From positions 1 through 56,804 of the forward strand of contig FR887777.1 in NCBI GenBank assembly GCA_000432735.1: a stretch of 56,804 nucleotides of DNA, given 5' to 3'. Below are positions 42,898-50,287 of the stretch, one piece after another; positions within the stretch are counted from its first letter, which is position 1, and every line of letters starts with the position of its first letter. A model generated the notes under the pieces. The model saw only the letters and a program-made list of their open reading frames with translations, did not search any database and had not been told where the DNA came from. A program made the position numbers and the translations under genes. Origin of the DNA: Bacteroides sp. CAG:443. GTDB lineage: Bacteria; Bacteroidota; Bacteroidia; Bacteroidales; Bacteroidaceae.

Positions 42898-43674
42898 TTA
42901 TCGCACAGAAGTCTCTCCTTCGATATATTGTTCCAGGAACATGGACTCCCCGTCGAATACTGCATACGAAAATTCACTGATCCAGTCACCCAGAATCATC
43001 ATCCGCGATGAACGGCTCAGCATCAGGTCGAGTACGATATGACGGTGTCCGTAGATAAAATAATTAATGTCGGGATGCGTTTTCAGATATTCCTTGGTAA
43101 ACAATACCAGCGGTTCCTTATCTTCGCCCATATATTCCGGTTCCTTTCCATCCTTCCGTTTCATACGGCTGTGCTTTGCCCACTCCAGTCCGAAGTCGAT
43201 ACTCCAGCGGGGATGCAGCATGGAAAACAGACGTTGCAGCGTTTTACTATGAAACATAGCACGCAGTAACTTAAACTTATGGTCATTATCACCCAGCCCG
43301 TCGCCATGCGCCAGGAAAAACTCCTTGCCATAAATCTCACATGTCAGCGGTTCACGATGGATAATAACCCCACATTCCTTTTCCAGATAATCGCCGCACC
43401 AGATATCATGGTTGCCGATAAAGAAATGCACCTCTACTCCCATATCCGTCAACTCGGAGATTTTTCCCAAGAAACGGGTATATCCTTTTGGAACGACCAG
43501 CTTGAATTCATACCAGAAATCGAACATGTCGCCCAGCAGATATACGGCTGCCGCCTGATGCTTGATACTGTCGAGAAAGTTAACCAGCCGGCGTTCCTGC
43601 GTACGACTATGCTCTATCGCACGTGAGCCCAGATGAGCATCCGACAGAAAATAGACATTCTTCATCGCTTCCAT
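42898..43674 (-). CDS. lpxH: UDP-2,3-diacylglucosamine diphosphatase (LpxH-like)
   Basis: Hydrolyses UDP-2,3-diacylglucosamine to lipid X in lipid A synthesis, at the inner membrane. The 258-residue metallophosphoesterase has FLSDAHLGS, LLGDMFDFWYEF, FIGNHDIWCGDYL, FLAHGDGLGD and YGHRH, the usual metal ligands. The start may be MEAMKN (43674) or MKNVYF (43665); the longer frame's GTG-like extension at 43680 adds only two residues. It is the last gene of the glycosyltransferase-radC-DUF59-lpxH run. Confidence 0.9.
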   Translation of the reverse strand: MEAMKNVYFLSDAHLGSRAIEHSRTQERRLVNFLDSIKHQAAAVYLLGDMFDFWYEFKLVVPKGYTRFLGKISELTDMGVEVHFFIGNHDIWCGDYLEKECGVIIHREPLTCEIYGKEFFLAHGDGLGDNDHKFKLLRAMFHSKTLQRLFSMLHPRWSIDFGLEWAKHSRMKRKDGKEPEYMGEDKEPLVLFTKEYLKTHPDINYFIYGHRHIVLDLMLSRSSRMMILGDWISEFSYAVFDGESMFLEQYIEGETSVR

Positions 43675-43686
43675 AACCATTCTTTT

Positions 43687-44007
43687 TTATAGGAATCCCA
43701 GTTCCAGTTTGGCTTCTTCTGTCATCATGTCCTTATCCCATTCAGGTTCGAACACCAGATTGATTTGAGCAGCCTTCACACCTTCTACCGATTCTATTTT
43801 CTGACGAATATCTTCCATGATAAAATCGGCAGCCGGACAATTGGGAGCCGTTAGTGTCATATCAATCACCACCTCACCATCGTCCTTCAAATCTATCTTA
43901 TATATCAAACCTAAATCGTATACGTTGACCGGTATTTCCGGATCGTATACGGTTTTCAGCATTTCTACAATACCTTCTTCTATTTTCAGTTTTGTTTCGT
44001 TATCCAT
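43687..44007 (-). CDS. DUF59 / MIP18-family iron-sulfur assembly factor
   Basis: A 106-residue cytosolic protein of the SufT/PaaD-type family that helps mature iron-sulfur proteins. The family core is plain: TVYDPEIPVNVYDLGLIY, then MTLTAPNCPAADFI with the conserved Cys, and INLVFEPEWDKDMMTEEAKLELGFL at the end. The ATG at 44007 (MDNETK) is taken; an ATG nine bases upstream is also possible. It lies 62 bases after radC and 12 before lpxH. Confidence 0.9.
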   Translation of the reverse strand: MDNETKLKIEEGIVEMLKTVYDPEIPVNVYDLGLIYKIDLKDDGEVVIDMTLTAPNCPAADFIMEDIRQKIESVEGVKAAQINLVFEPEWDKDMMTEEAKLELGFL

Positions 44008-44069
44008 AAAAAGCATGCTTTTAGTTACATCTGCAAATGTAATAAAAAAATGGAATAACCGAAAAACAG

Positions 44070-44759
44070 TCACAACCTTCCCTCGTCGCAATAACTGTAA
44101 TAATCCCCGTCGGTTACCACCAGATGATCGAGCAGGCGGATGTTCATCAACTCGGCAGCACGCCGTACAGCCTCCGTCAGCCGGTCGTCGTCACGGCTGG
44201 GAGAGGTGTTTCCCGAAGGATGGTTATGACAAAGCACCATCGATACCGCACGTTTCAACAAAGCTTCACGCAAAATACAACGGACATCCACCTGTGTGGA
44301 AGCCAGTCCGCCATGGCTGATACGAATACGGTCTATTACTTTCGAAGACTGGTTGAGCAACAATACCCAGCATTCCTCCACCGAGAGGTCACACATCAGC
44401 GGATAAAACACTTCGTATATGTCTTTGGAACATCTCACCTGCCGACGTTCCAAAGGCTCTTCCTCCATCCGGCGCCTGCCAATCTCCGAAGCGGCCAAAA
44501 TCGTAATCGCCTTTGCCGGCCCTATTCCCTTGTAGCGGCAAAGTTCCTCGATAGTAGTCTTCCCCAATTCACCCAAGCTGTTGCGATAATCCCCTAAGAT
44601 TTTCCGCATCAGTTCTACCGCCGAGTCCTCCGTATTGCCCGAACCGATCAGGATAGCCAGCAGTTCGGCATTCGACAACGCCGCAGCACCATGCTGCATC
44701 ATTTTCTCACGTGGGCGGTCTTCTTCCGCCCATTGGTTGATAGTCAGTTTATTTTCCAT
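44070..44759 (-). CDS. radC: RadC family protein (JAB/JAMM domain)
   Basis: A 229-residue RadC protein: N-terminal helix-hairpin-helix DNA-binding part (YKGIGPAKAITILAASEIGRR) and a C-terminal JAMM metalloprotease-like domain with HNHPSGNTSPSRDD and its metal-binding residues. The biochemical role of the family is not settled. Its ATG abuts the stop of the glycosyltransferase gene. Confidence 0.93.
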   Translation of the reverse strand: MENKLTINQWAEEDRPREKMMQHGAAALSNAELLAILIGSGNTEDSAVELMRKILGDYRNSLGELGKTTIEELCRYKGIGPAKAITILAASEIGRRRMEEEPLERRQVRCSKDIYEVFYPLMCDLSVEECWVLLLNQSSKVIDRIRISHGGLASTQVDVRCILREALLKRAVSMVLCHNHPSGNTSPSRDDDRLTEAVRRAAELMNIRLLDHLVVTDGDYYSYCDEGRL

Positions 44760-45749
44760 TTACTCATAAAAGTTCTTCTCGAAGGCGGAAAAAGCTCCCT
44801 TGCCCCGCACACAGCGTTTCCACCATGCCGACAAGAAGCCGGTTCCATACCCCGTCAACTGTATAAACGCAGCAACGACGGATAATATACCGATATACAA
44901 ACTTTTATTTTGTATGGAAGAATCAATAAATATAATCACAGCAAACAAGGCCAGCAGCAAAAGTGCCCACGGACATACCAGCGAAACGAGCAGCACCAGC
45001 ACCACACCTACCGTAAAAACGGCAGGAAGCATGTGTACCAGTTTCAGCGATTCCGAGTATTTCTTATACAGATTGATGCGTGCGATACCCGAATTGTGCA
45101 CCTGTTTGAAGAATTTCTTCAGATCGGTACGACGCTTGTGCCATACCCATGCTTCGGGAAACAAGCGGCAACGATACCCTCCTTTAAAGATACGGATACT
45201 GAAATCGATATCTTCGCCAAAACGCATCTTCGAGAAACCTCCCAGCGCACGATACACCTCGGCACGCACGCCCATGTTGAAACTGCGCGGATAAAACTTA
45301 TCCATTTTCTTCTTCCCCCCGCGGATGCCTCCCGTAGTGAAGAAAGAAGTCATGGCATAGTTGATTGCCTTTTGGGTAGGCGAGAAAGAATCGTGTGCAC
45401 GGTCCGGTCCGCCGAAAGCATCGGCAGGCTCACGCTTCAGTTCTTCGTCGACGGCAGCCAGATAACCCGGCGGCAGCACACAATCCGAATCCAGAATGAG
45501 CAGATACTCTCCCCGACTACGTTCAGCCCCGAAGTTGCGGGTCTGCCCCGGTCCGGAGTTAGGCTTATTATAATAATGTACATCCAGTTGCGTACGGTAT
45601 TTCTCCACGACCTGTTCGCAAGGCACGGACGATCCGTCTTCCACAACCAGCACTTCAAAATCATCCAGCGTCTGTTCCGTCAGGCTTTGCAGCAGCTCAT
45701 CCACCTCGTCGGGACGATTGTATACGGGAATAATAAAAGAATATCTCAT
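44760..45749 (-). CDS. Family 2 glycosyltransferase
   Basis: A 329-residue membrane-associated GT2 enzyme. GT-A fold start SFIIPVYNRPDEVDELLQSL, VVEDGSS, the metal-binding region ILDSDCVLPP (DxD-like DSD), FGGPDRAHDSF, GFSKMRFGEDIDFSIRI (catalytic ED), and WVWHKRR. Two or three membrane helices near the C-terminus (about 240-300). Acceptor unknown; possibly an envelope glycan or lipid. A -7 element (TATCTTTG, minus, 45774-45781) lies 25 bases upstream; it heads the four-gene run to lpxH. Confidence 0.9.
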   Translation of the reverse strand: MRYSFIIPVYNRPDEVDELLQSLTEQTLDDFEVLVVEDGSSVPCEQVVEKYRTQLDVHYYNKPNSGPGQTRNFGAERSRGEYLLILDSDCVLPPGYLAAVDEELKREPADAFGGPDRAHDSFSPTQKAINYAMTSFFTTGGIRGGKKKMDKFYPRSFNMGVRAEVYRALGGFSKMRFGEDIDFSIRIFKGGYRCRLFPEAWVWHKRRTDLKKFFKQVHNSGIARINLYKKYSESLKLVHMLPAVFTVGVVLVLLVSLVCPWALLLLALFAVIIFIDSSIQNKSLYIGILSVVAAFIQLTGYGTGFLSAWWKRCVRGKGAFSAFEKNFYE

Positions 45750-45773
45750 AGTCTGTTCGTTCGGTTTATTTTA

Positions 45774-45781
45774 CAAAGATA
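45774..45781 (-). promoter_or_regulatory. Predicted -7 element for the glycosyltransferase operon
   Basis: TATCTTTG on the minus strand, 25 bases from the ATG at 45749. The GTAC repeat of locus C lies 100-130 bases further upstream. Confidence 0.55.
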
Positions 45782-45884
45782 CGTCTTTCTTGAAAGTATG
45801 CTGAACTTTGACGGAGTTTCTTCAACATTTTCCGCATACACAACGAACGGTTTCTGAAAGCCTGCCGGGTTCCGAATATTTTTT

Positions 45885-45940
45885 GTACAAAGTTTTTTTG
45901 ATTTTGTACAAAAAATAAAAAAACGTCCCGACATTTTCCG
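45885..45940. repeat. Dispersed GTAC element, locus C (two palindromes, 21-bp period)
   Basis: TTTTGTACAAA cores at 45885 and 45906, 21 bp apart, then GTCCCGACATTTTCCG (45925-45940), which differs by one base from the 16-mer at locus A but lies on the other side of the palindromes. On the minus strand the core region is near-identical to locus A. It lies between the divergent glycosyltransferase and sigma-factor genes. The remainder of the 45941-46127 spacer is A/T-rich with no other clear signal. Confidence 0.8.
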
Positions 45941-46127
45941 GCAAAGACAACGGACAGCCGACAACATCGCCAGCAAGCGCTTCCGTCGGCAACCAGCAAT
46001 CTGTTTTCCCCATCTTCGGCGAGGAAAAAAGGAAAAAAGAAGAAATTTTTATTCTTTCCTTGTTACAAAACATATAGCTTTACGTTTACCTTTTTGAAAA
46101 CAATTCGTACGACCCGATTAACAAAGC

Positions 46128-46634
46128 ATGAGTAAAGAAACACTGACATCGACTTTCACCGAACTGAGAAACGGTTTTCTCAGACTGGCCATGCGCTTCC
46201 TGCCCAATAAGGAGGATGCCGACGATGCACTACAGGAGGCATTCTTTCGTCTGTGGAAGCATGCTGATCAGATCGGTTCGCGCGAAGAAGCAGAAGCCCT
46301 CACGGTAGTCACGGTAAAGAATCTGTGCATCGATACCTTGCGCAAGAAGAATCACCTGCCTACGGTGGAGCTGGACGAGAACCGGGATGATTCCATCTCC
46401 GATTCGGCAGCCGACAGTCTGGAGAAAGAAGAACGATTCCGCATGGTGGAACGTATCATTGAACTCCGGCTGACACCTCTCCAGCAGCAGATTCTGCACA
46501 TGAAGGAATACGACGGGAAGACGTACAGCGAAATAGCCGAAAGTCTGGGCATGCAGGAACCTGCCGTACGCATGCAACTGTCGAGAGCGAGAAAAGAAAT
46601 CAGGGAATGTTACTTAAAACAAATGGAACGATGA
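46128..46634 (+). CDS. ECF-type RNA polymerase sigma factor
   Basis: A 168-residue extracytoplasmic-function sigma factor. Region 2 is seen in LAMRFLPNKEDADDALQEAFFRLWKHADQI, and region 4 in LTPLQQQILHMKEYDGKTYSEIAESLGMQEPAVRMQLSRARKEIRE, an HTH. It is the first gene of a four-gene cassette; its stop overlaps the next ATG (ATGA), the usual arrangement with an anti-sigma factor. The stimulus is unknown. Confidence 0.95.
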   Translation: MSKETLTSTFTELRNGFLRLAMRFLPNKEDADDALQEAFFRLWKHADQIGSREEAEALTVVTVKNLCIDTLRKKNHLPTVELDENRDDSISDSAADSLEKEERFRMVERIIELRLTPLQQQILHMKEYDGKTYSEIAESLGMQEPAVRMQLSRARKEIRECYLKQMER

Positions 46635-47107
46635 AAGAATACGAACGGACTTTTCAACAGTGGAAGGAGCTGGCGGCACGGTATTTTGAAGCTGAAACAA
46701 CCGATGCGGAAGAGGAAGCATTGGCGCGTTTTCTGGCTACTCCAGCCGCACAGGACAAAGAGTTCGACGAACTTCGTGCCGTCATGGGATATGTCGCTAC
46801 CGGACGAGCCGTACACCGCAAGCAGCGGACACGCAGCATACGGTTGCGGTACTATGCGGCAGCAGCGGCAGTTGCAGCCATTCTGGTGATGGTAACCGCC
46901 TGGCAGTGGACGGAAAGGGCGAACGTATGCGTGGCCTACATCAACGGCGAACGCTGTACCGACAAGGAAATCGTATTGGCCGAGGCCCTGAAATCGGTAC
47001 AAAAGGTACGCCACGATTCCCCCGAAGAAACCCTTCAGGGGCAGTTATCGGATATCTTCCAGACGCTGGAGGAAGGAGAATCTGCATCAGTTGACAATCA
47101 AAAATAA
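46631..47107 (+). CDS. Putative anti-sigma factor, single-pass membrane protein
   Basis: A 158-residue protein with a cytosolic N-terminal region (MKEYERTFQQWKELAARYFEAETTDAEEEALARFL), one membrane helix at about 74-94 (YYAAAAAVAAILVMVTAWQW) and a short periplasmic tail (CVAYINGERCTDKEIVLAEALKSVQ). The overlap with the sigma gene and the topology point to an anti-sigma factor, but I see no zinc-binding ZAS motif. The tail looks like the start of a FecR-type domain that has been cut short. Confidence 0.7.
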   Translation: MKEYERTFQQWKELAARYFEAETTDAEEEALARFLATPAAQDKEFDELRAVMGYVATGRAVHRKQRTRSIRLRYYAAAAAVAAILVMVTAWQWTERANVCVAYINGERCTDKEIVLAEALKSVQKVRHDSPEETLQGQLSDIFQTLEEGESASVDNQK

Positions 47108-47115
47108 CAAGCTAT

Positions 47116-47565
47116 ATGATCAGACGATGGATTATAATATGGATGACCTTGCTGATTGCACTGCCTCTGTGGGCACAGAAGGGTATGCATGTAGAGTCCC
47201 TGTTCGGCGGGCGCTTCAAGCAAGACAAACGGGCGGTAGAGGTTCTTATCAAAGGTAAGGAACTGAAAAAGTACCATCTGACGCTTTTCCGCAGCCTGAC
47301 GGTGACCGATGCTCCGGCATTGTCGGAAGAAATCGAAGCACTCGTCAGTCAGGATGCCGTATCGGCCGTCGACAAGGAGGTGGGAACGGTAGGAAAACGG
47401 CTCTACTATGGTTTCTACTGCTTTCCGGCACGAGATGAAAGTTTCCGGTATCTGTTCTACCGGAATACAGCGGTAGCCCCCAGCGGCAGCAAGAAACCGG
47501 AAGTGACTGTGGTATACATGGAAGGACGGGTTACGCTGGAAGAGCTGAAACAACTGTTCAAATAA
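47116..47565 (+). CDS. Small exported protein of unknown function, sigma cassette
   Basis: A 149-residue protein with a signal peptide (1-20, cleavage after LWAQ). The mature part (MHVESLFGGRFKQDKRAVEVLIKGKELKKYHLTLFRSL) reads like a Bacteroidales-specific small periplasmic family of the DUF4252/DUF6108 kind; I am not sure which. No lipobox. It follows the putative anti-sigma gene by 8 bases. Confidence 0.75.
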   Translation: MIRRWIIIWMTLLIALPLWAQKGMHVESLFGGRFKQDKRAVEVLIKGKELKKYHLTLFRSLTVTDAPALSEEIEALVSQDAVSAVDKEVGTVGKRLYYGFYCFPARDESFRYLFYRNTAVAPSGSKKPEVTVVYMEGRVTLEELKQLFK

Positions 47566-47593
47566 AATGATAATTCATAATACAACTGAAAAT

Positions 47594-48481
47594 ATGAGAA
47601 AAATGTTTTTGCTGGCAGGACTCCTGCTGGCTGCGGCAAACGGCTATGCCGAAAGTACAGACTCGCTGAAAGTAGAAAGTGTAGTAAGTGTGGAAAATCC
47701 GGAACGAGTAACCATTACGGAATCAAACAATCGTTTCAAGGTCGAAATAGAGGGTAAGGAGGGAAATCCTAACTTCCGTTATACCCGTGATGTGGAATTA
47801 TCTCCTTCGGAAGTTTCCGTTACCAAGGAACGCAGCAGCAACTGGGATTTCAACATTCCGTTCAAAAAACGAACATCGGCCAAGAGAAACAAGCAGAATG
47901 AATTTCAGGTAAAAGACTTCAAGATAGGACTTTCCAGCGTACAAGGAGCCCCCAACGGCATGGAAGTGAACATGGGCTCATCGTGGGAAATCACCACTCC
48001 TACCTTCGGATGGGCTTATTATCCGTGGAATACGGAAACCTCCCTCTCCATCGGAGTGGCATGCAGCTGGCGTAACTACCGGATGACAGGCAAGCAGCGT
48101 TTCATAAAAGATGCAGGAACCGATATGTACATCGGCAGTTATCCGGAAGGAGCCGACATTCAGTTCTCACGTATCAAGGTATTCAGTTGGGCGATTCCCA
48201 TCATGTTTACTCATGAAACCAAGAATAACTTCAACTTCAGCGTAGGAGCCATCGTCAATTTCAATACGCATGCCAGCCTGAAAACGCGGTATAAGCTGGA
48301 AGGACAGGCATATAAGCTAACCGACAACAACATTCACCAGACTCCGGTTACAGTCGATATTCAGGCTTCCATCGGCTATAAGTCTGTAGGATTCTATGTA
48401 AAATACAGCCCGTGCAAGGTACTCGATACAGCATACGGCCCCGAGTTTACGGCATTGTCGGTAGGGCTTGTCCTGTTCTGA
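47594..48481 (+). CDS. Predicted outer-membrane beta-barrel protein, sigma cassette
   Basis: A 295-residue protein from the ATG at 47594 (MRKMFLLAGLLLAAANGYA signal peptide). From about residue 100 the sequence alternates in the way of an 8-stranded outer-membrane barrel (WEITTPTFGWAYYPWNTETSLSIGVACSWRNY, FNFSVGAIVNFNTHASL, VTVDIQASIGYKSVGFYVKYSP) and ends in SVGLVLF with a terminal Phe. Likely the output or sensed structure of the sigma cassette. No better name can be given. Confidence 0.8.
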   Translation: MRKMFLLAGLLLAAANGYAESTDSLKVESVVSVENPERVTITESNNRFKVEIEGKEGNPNFRYTRDVELSPSEVSVTKERSSNWDFNIPFKKRTSAKRNKQNEFQVKDFKIGLSSVQGAPNGMEVNMGSSWEITTPTFGWAYYPWNTETSLSIGVACSWRNYRMTGKQRFIKDAGTDMYIGSYPEGADIQFSRIKVFSWAIPIMFTHETKNNFNFSVGAIVNFNTHASLKTRYKLEGQAYKLTDNNIHQTPVTVDIQASIGYKSVGFYVKYSPCKVLDTAYGPEFTALSVGLVLF

Positions 48482-48501
48482 CGATGAACCGGCAGCAAAC
48501 A

Positions 48502-48539
48502 AAAGAGCCATTCCTGTTTCCATGCAGGAATGGCTCTTT
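48502..48539. terminator. Bidirectional terminator between the barrel gene and efp
   Basis: AAAGAGCCATTCCTG (48502-48516) and CAGGAATGGCTCTTT (48525-48539) form a 15-bp perfect stem, loop 8, between convergent genes. Confidence 0.9.
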
Positions 48540-48566
48540 ACCTATTATATATATCAGTCTGATAAA

Positions 48567-49133
48567 TTATGCTTTTACACGACCTACGTAAGAACCATCG
48601 CGAGTATCAACTTCGATGATTTCGTCCTGATTGATGAACAAAGGCACACGTACAGTAGCACCTGTTTCAACAGTAGCAGGTTTAGTAGCGTTTGTAGCAG
48701 TATCGCCTTTCAGTCCCGGTTCTGTGTAAGTAACCTTCAACTGAACCTTAACCGGCAATTCAGCGAACAAGATAGTTTCAGTAGAAGCATCAGATACAAC
48801 GTCTACTACCATTTCTTCTTTCAGGAAGTCAACACCTTCGATCAGATCGTGAGCGATAGGCACTTGTTCGTATGTTTCCTGGTTCATGAAGATATAATCT
48901 TCACCTTCCTTGTACAAATACTGGTACGGACGGCGTTCTACACGTACATCTTCCAGTTTTTCACCGATGTTGAAACGACGTTCCAAAACGTAGCCGTCTA
49001 CAACATCTTTCAGTTTTGTACGCATGAAAGTGTTTCCTTTACCCGGTTTTACATGCAAAAAGTCGATACAGAAATACAGCTTTCCATCCATACGGATAGC
49101 TGTTCCGATCTTAATGTCTTGAGCATTAATCAT
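48567..49133 (-). CDS. efp: Translation elongation factor P
   Basis: Relieves ribosome stalling at polyproline stretches. The 188-residue three-domain protein has the modification-loop HVKPGKGNTFMRTK with Lys32 (Gln in many relatives is Asn here), LERRFNIGEKLEDV and C-terminal ATKPATVETGATVRVPLFINQDEIIEVDTRDGSYVGRV. A full promoter lies upstream, divergent from rpmH. Confidence 0.96.
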   Translation of the reverse strand: MINAQDIKIGTAIRMDGKLYFCIDFLHVKPGKGNTFMRTKLKDVVDGYVLERRFNIGEKLEDVRVERRPYQYLYKEGEDYIFMNQETYEQVPIAHDLIEGVDFLKEEMVVDVVSDASTETILFAELPVKVQLKVTYTEPGLKGDTATNATKPATVETGATVRVPLFINQDEIIEVDTRDGSYVGRVKA

Positions 49134-49187
49134 AATTAAATCCTTTTATTATTATATATTATTGATTGTTGCGTAATAATTCGACTG

Positions 49188-49218
49188 CAAAATTAATCTA
49201 AATCACGAAAAAACGCAA
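49188..49218 (-). promoter_or_regulatory. efp promoter
   Basis: Minus strand TTTG (49215-49218), 19 bases, TAATTTTG (49188-49195): a full -33/-7 match; leader about 48 bases. Confidence 0.7.
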
Positions 49219-49246
49219 AAAGATTTGTCTAAAAATGATTTAGCTA

Positions 49247-49277
49247 TTGGTTTATTTAAAAAAAGTCACTAATTTTG
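49247..49277 (+). promoter_or_regulatory. rpmH promoter
   Basis: TTG (49247-49249), 20 bases, TAATTTTG (49270-49277); leader about 37 bases to the rpmH ATG. Confidence 0.7.
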
Positions 49278-49321
49278 CAGCCCGAACGCATAGAATAATA
49301 ACATAAATAGTATATACGAAA

Positions 49322-49483
49322 ATGAAAAGAACTTACCAACCCTCTAACAGAAAGAGAAGAAACAAACACGGTTTCCGCGAAAGAATGGCAACTGCAAACG
49401 GTCGCCGAGTATTGGCTGCACGTCGTGCTAAAGGTCGTAAAAAACTGACTATATCAGACGAATACAACGGCGTAAAAGCATAA
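49322..49483 (+). CDS. rpmH: 50S ribosomal protein L34
   Basis: A 53-residue protein, MKRTYQPSNRKRRNKHGF at the start, then RMATANGRRVLAARRAKGRKKL, the standard L34 sequence, with a short extra tail (TISDEYNGVKA) as in Bacteroidetes. It is too short for a usual length cutoff but is certain from its sequence. It is preceded by its own promoter and followed by a terminator. Confidence 0.97.
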   Translation: MKRTYQPSNRKRRNKHGFRERMATANGRRVLAARRAKGRKKLTISDEYNGVKA

Positions 49484-49510
49484 GAACGTTAGACAGAAAG
49501 ATTTAAGAGA

Positions 49511-49551
49511 GCCGCAAGATGCTGAGATAGCGTTTTGCGGCTTTTCTTTTT
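49511..49551 (+). terminator. Terminator after rpmH
   Basis: GCCGCAA (49511-49517) pairs with TTGCGGC (49535-49541), followed by TTTTCTTTTT. Confidence 0.85.
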
Positions 49552-49579
49552 ACAAAGCATAGCGGAAAAGAAAAAATTG

Positions 49580-49587
49580 TATCTTTG
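49580..49587 (+). promoter_or_regulatory. Predicted -7 element for the PASTA-rluD-ddl unit
   Basis: TATCTTTG, 24 bases before the ATG at 49611; right after the rpmH terminator. Confidence 0.6.
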
Positions 49588-49610
49588 CAAAAATTATATA
49601 GCTGAATAAT

Positions 49611-50261
49611 ATGGTGACACTGAAAGATTTCTTTTCATTCAAGAATAACCGTTTCTTCTGGCTCAACATCATCGGTATGGTGGTAGCCATTGTTGTTATC
49701 GTGTACGGTACGTTGTGGGGACTTGATATTTACACTCACCACGGAGAATCGTATGTAGTACCCAACATTAAGAATAAGGAGTTAAGCCAGGCGCAGATAT
49801 TGCTGAGCCAGCAATCCATGCAAGGTGTAGTAATAGATTCGAGTTATGTAAAGGAACTGCCCGCGGGCATCGTTCTCGACCAGACTCCGGCAGGAGGTAT
49901 GCGGGTTAAGAAGGGAAGAACCATCTACCTGACCATCAACACCAACGAGGTGCCCAGGGTGAAAATTCCCGATGTCATCGACAACAGCTCCATGCGTCAG
50001 GCTGCCGCCAAGCTGAAAGCCATGGGATTCCGGCTGACGGAACCCGAAATGGTAGCGGGAGAACAGGACTGGGTATACGGCATCAAGTATAGAGGACGTT
50101 CGCTGAAGGCAGGCGACAAAGTACCGAGCGAAGCTCTGCTGACGCTGTGCATCGGCAGCACGCAAATACGTGATTCACTGAGCATGGACTCACTCAACAT
50201 GCAGATAGAAATGGATGCAGCGGGAGAAGAGGCTCCTACTGTAGACGATTCGTGGTTCTAA
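49611..50261 (+). CDS. PASTA domain-containing membrane protein
   Basis: A 216-residue single-pass protein: short cytosolic N-terminus, membrane helix (about 17-38, LNIIGMVVAIVVIVYGTLWGL), then two to three PASTA repeats (VVPNIKNKELSQAQILLSQQ; VKIPDVIDNSSMRQAAAKLKAMGF). PASTA domains bind peptidoglycan fragments and usually belong to kinases or penicillin-binding proteins, but no kinase domain is present here. Its position ahead of ddl fits a cell-wall role. Confidence 0.88.
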   Translation: MVTLKDFFSFKNNRFFWLNIIGMVVAIVVIVYGTLWGLDIYTHHGESYVVPNIKNKELSQAQILLSQQSMQGVVIDSSYVKELPAGIVLDQTPAGGMRVKKGRTIYLTINTNEVPRVKIPDVIDNSSMRQAAAKLKAMGFRLTEPEMVAGEQDWVYGIKYRGRSLKAGDKVPSEALLTLCIGSTQIRDSLSMDSLNMQIEMDAAGEEAPTVDDSWF

Positions 50262-50287
50262 AAGATTCAACAAGTTCAAGACAACGA

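Noticed and set aside
45746..45999. 76- and 77-codon frames across GTAC locus C on the minus strand
   Set aside because: Same reason: they consist of repeat sequence and overlap the glycosyltransferase promoter.
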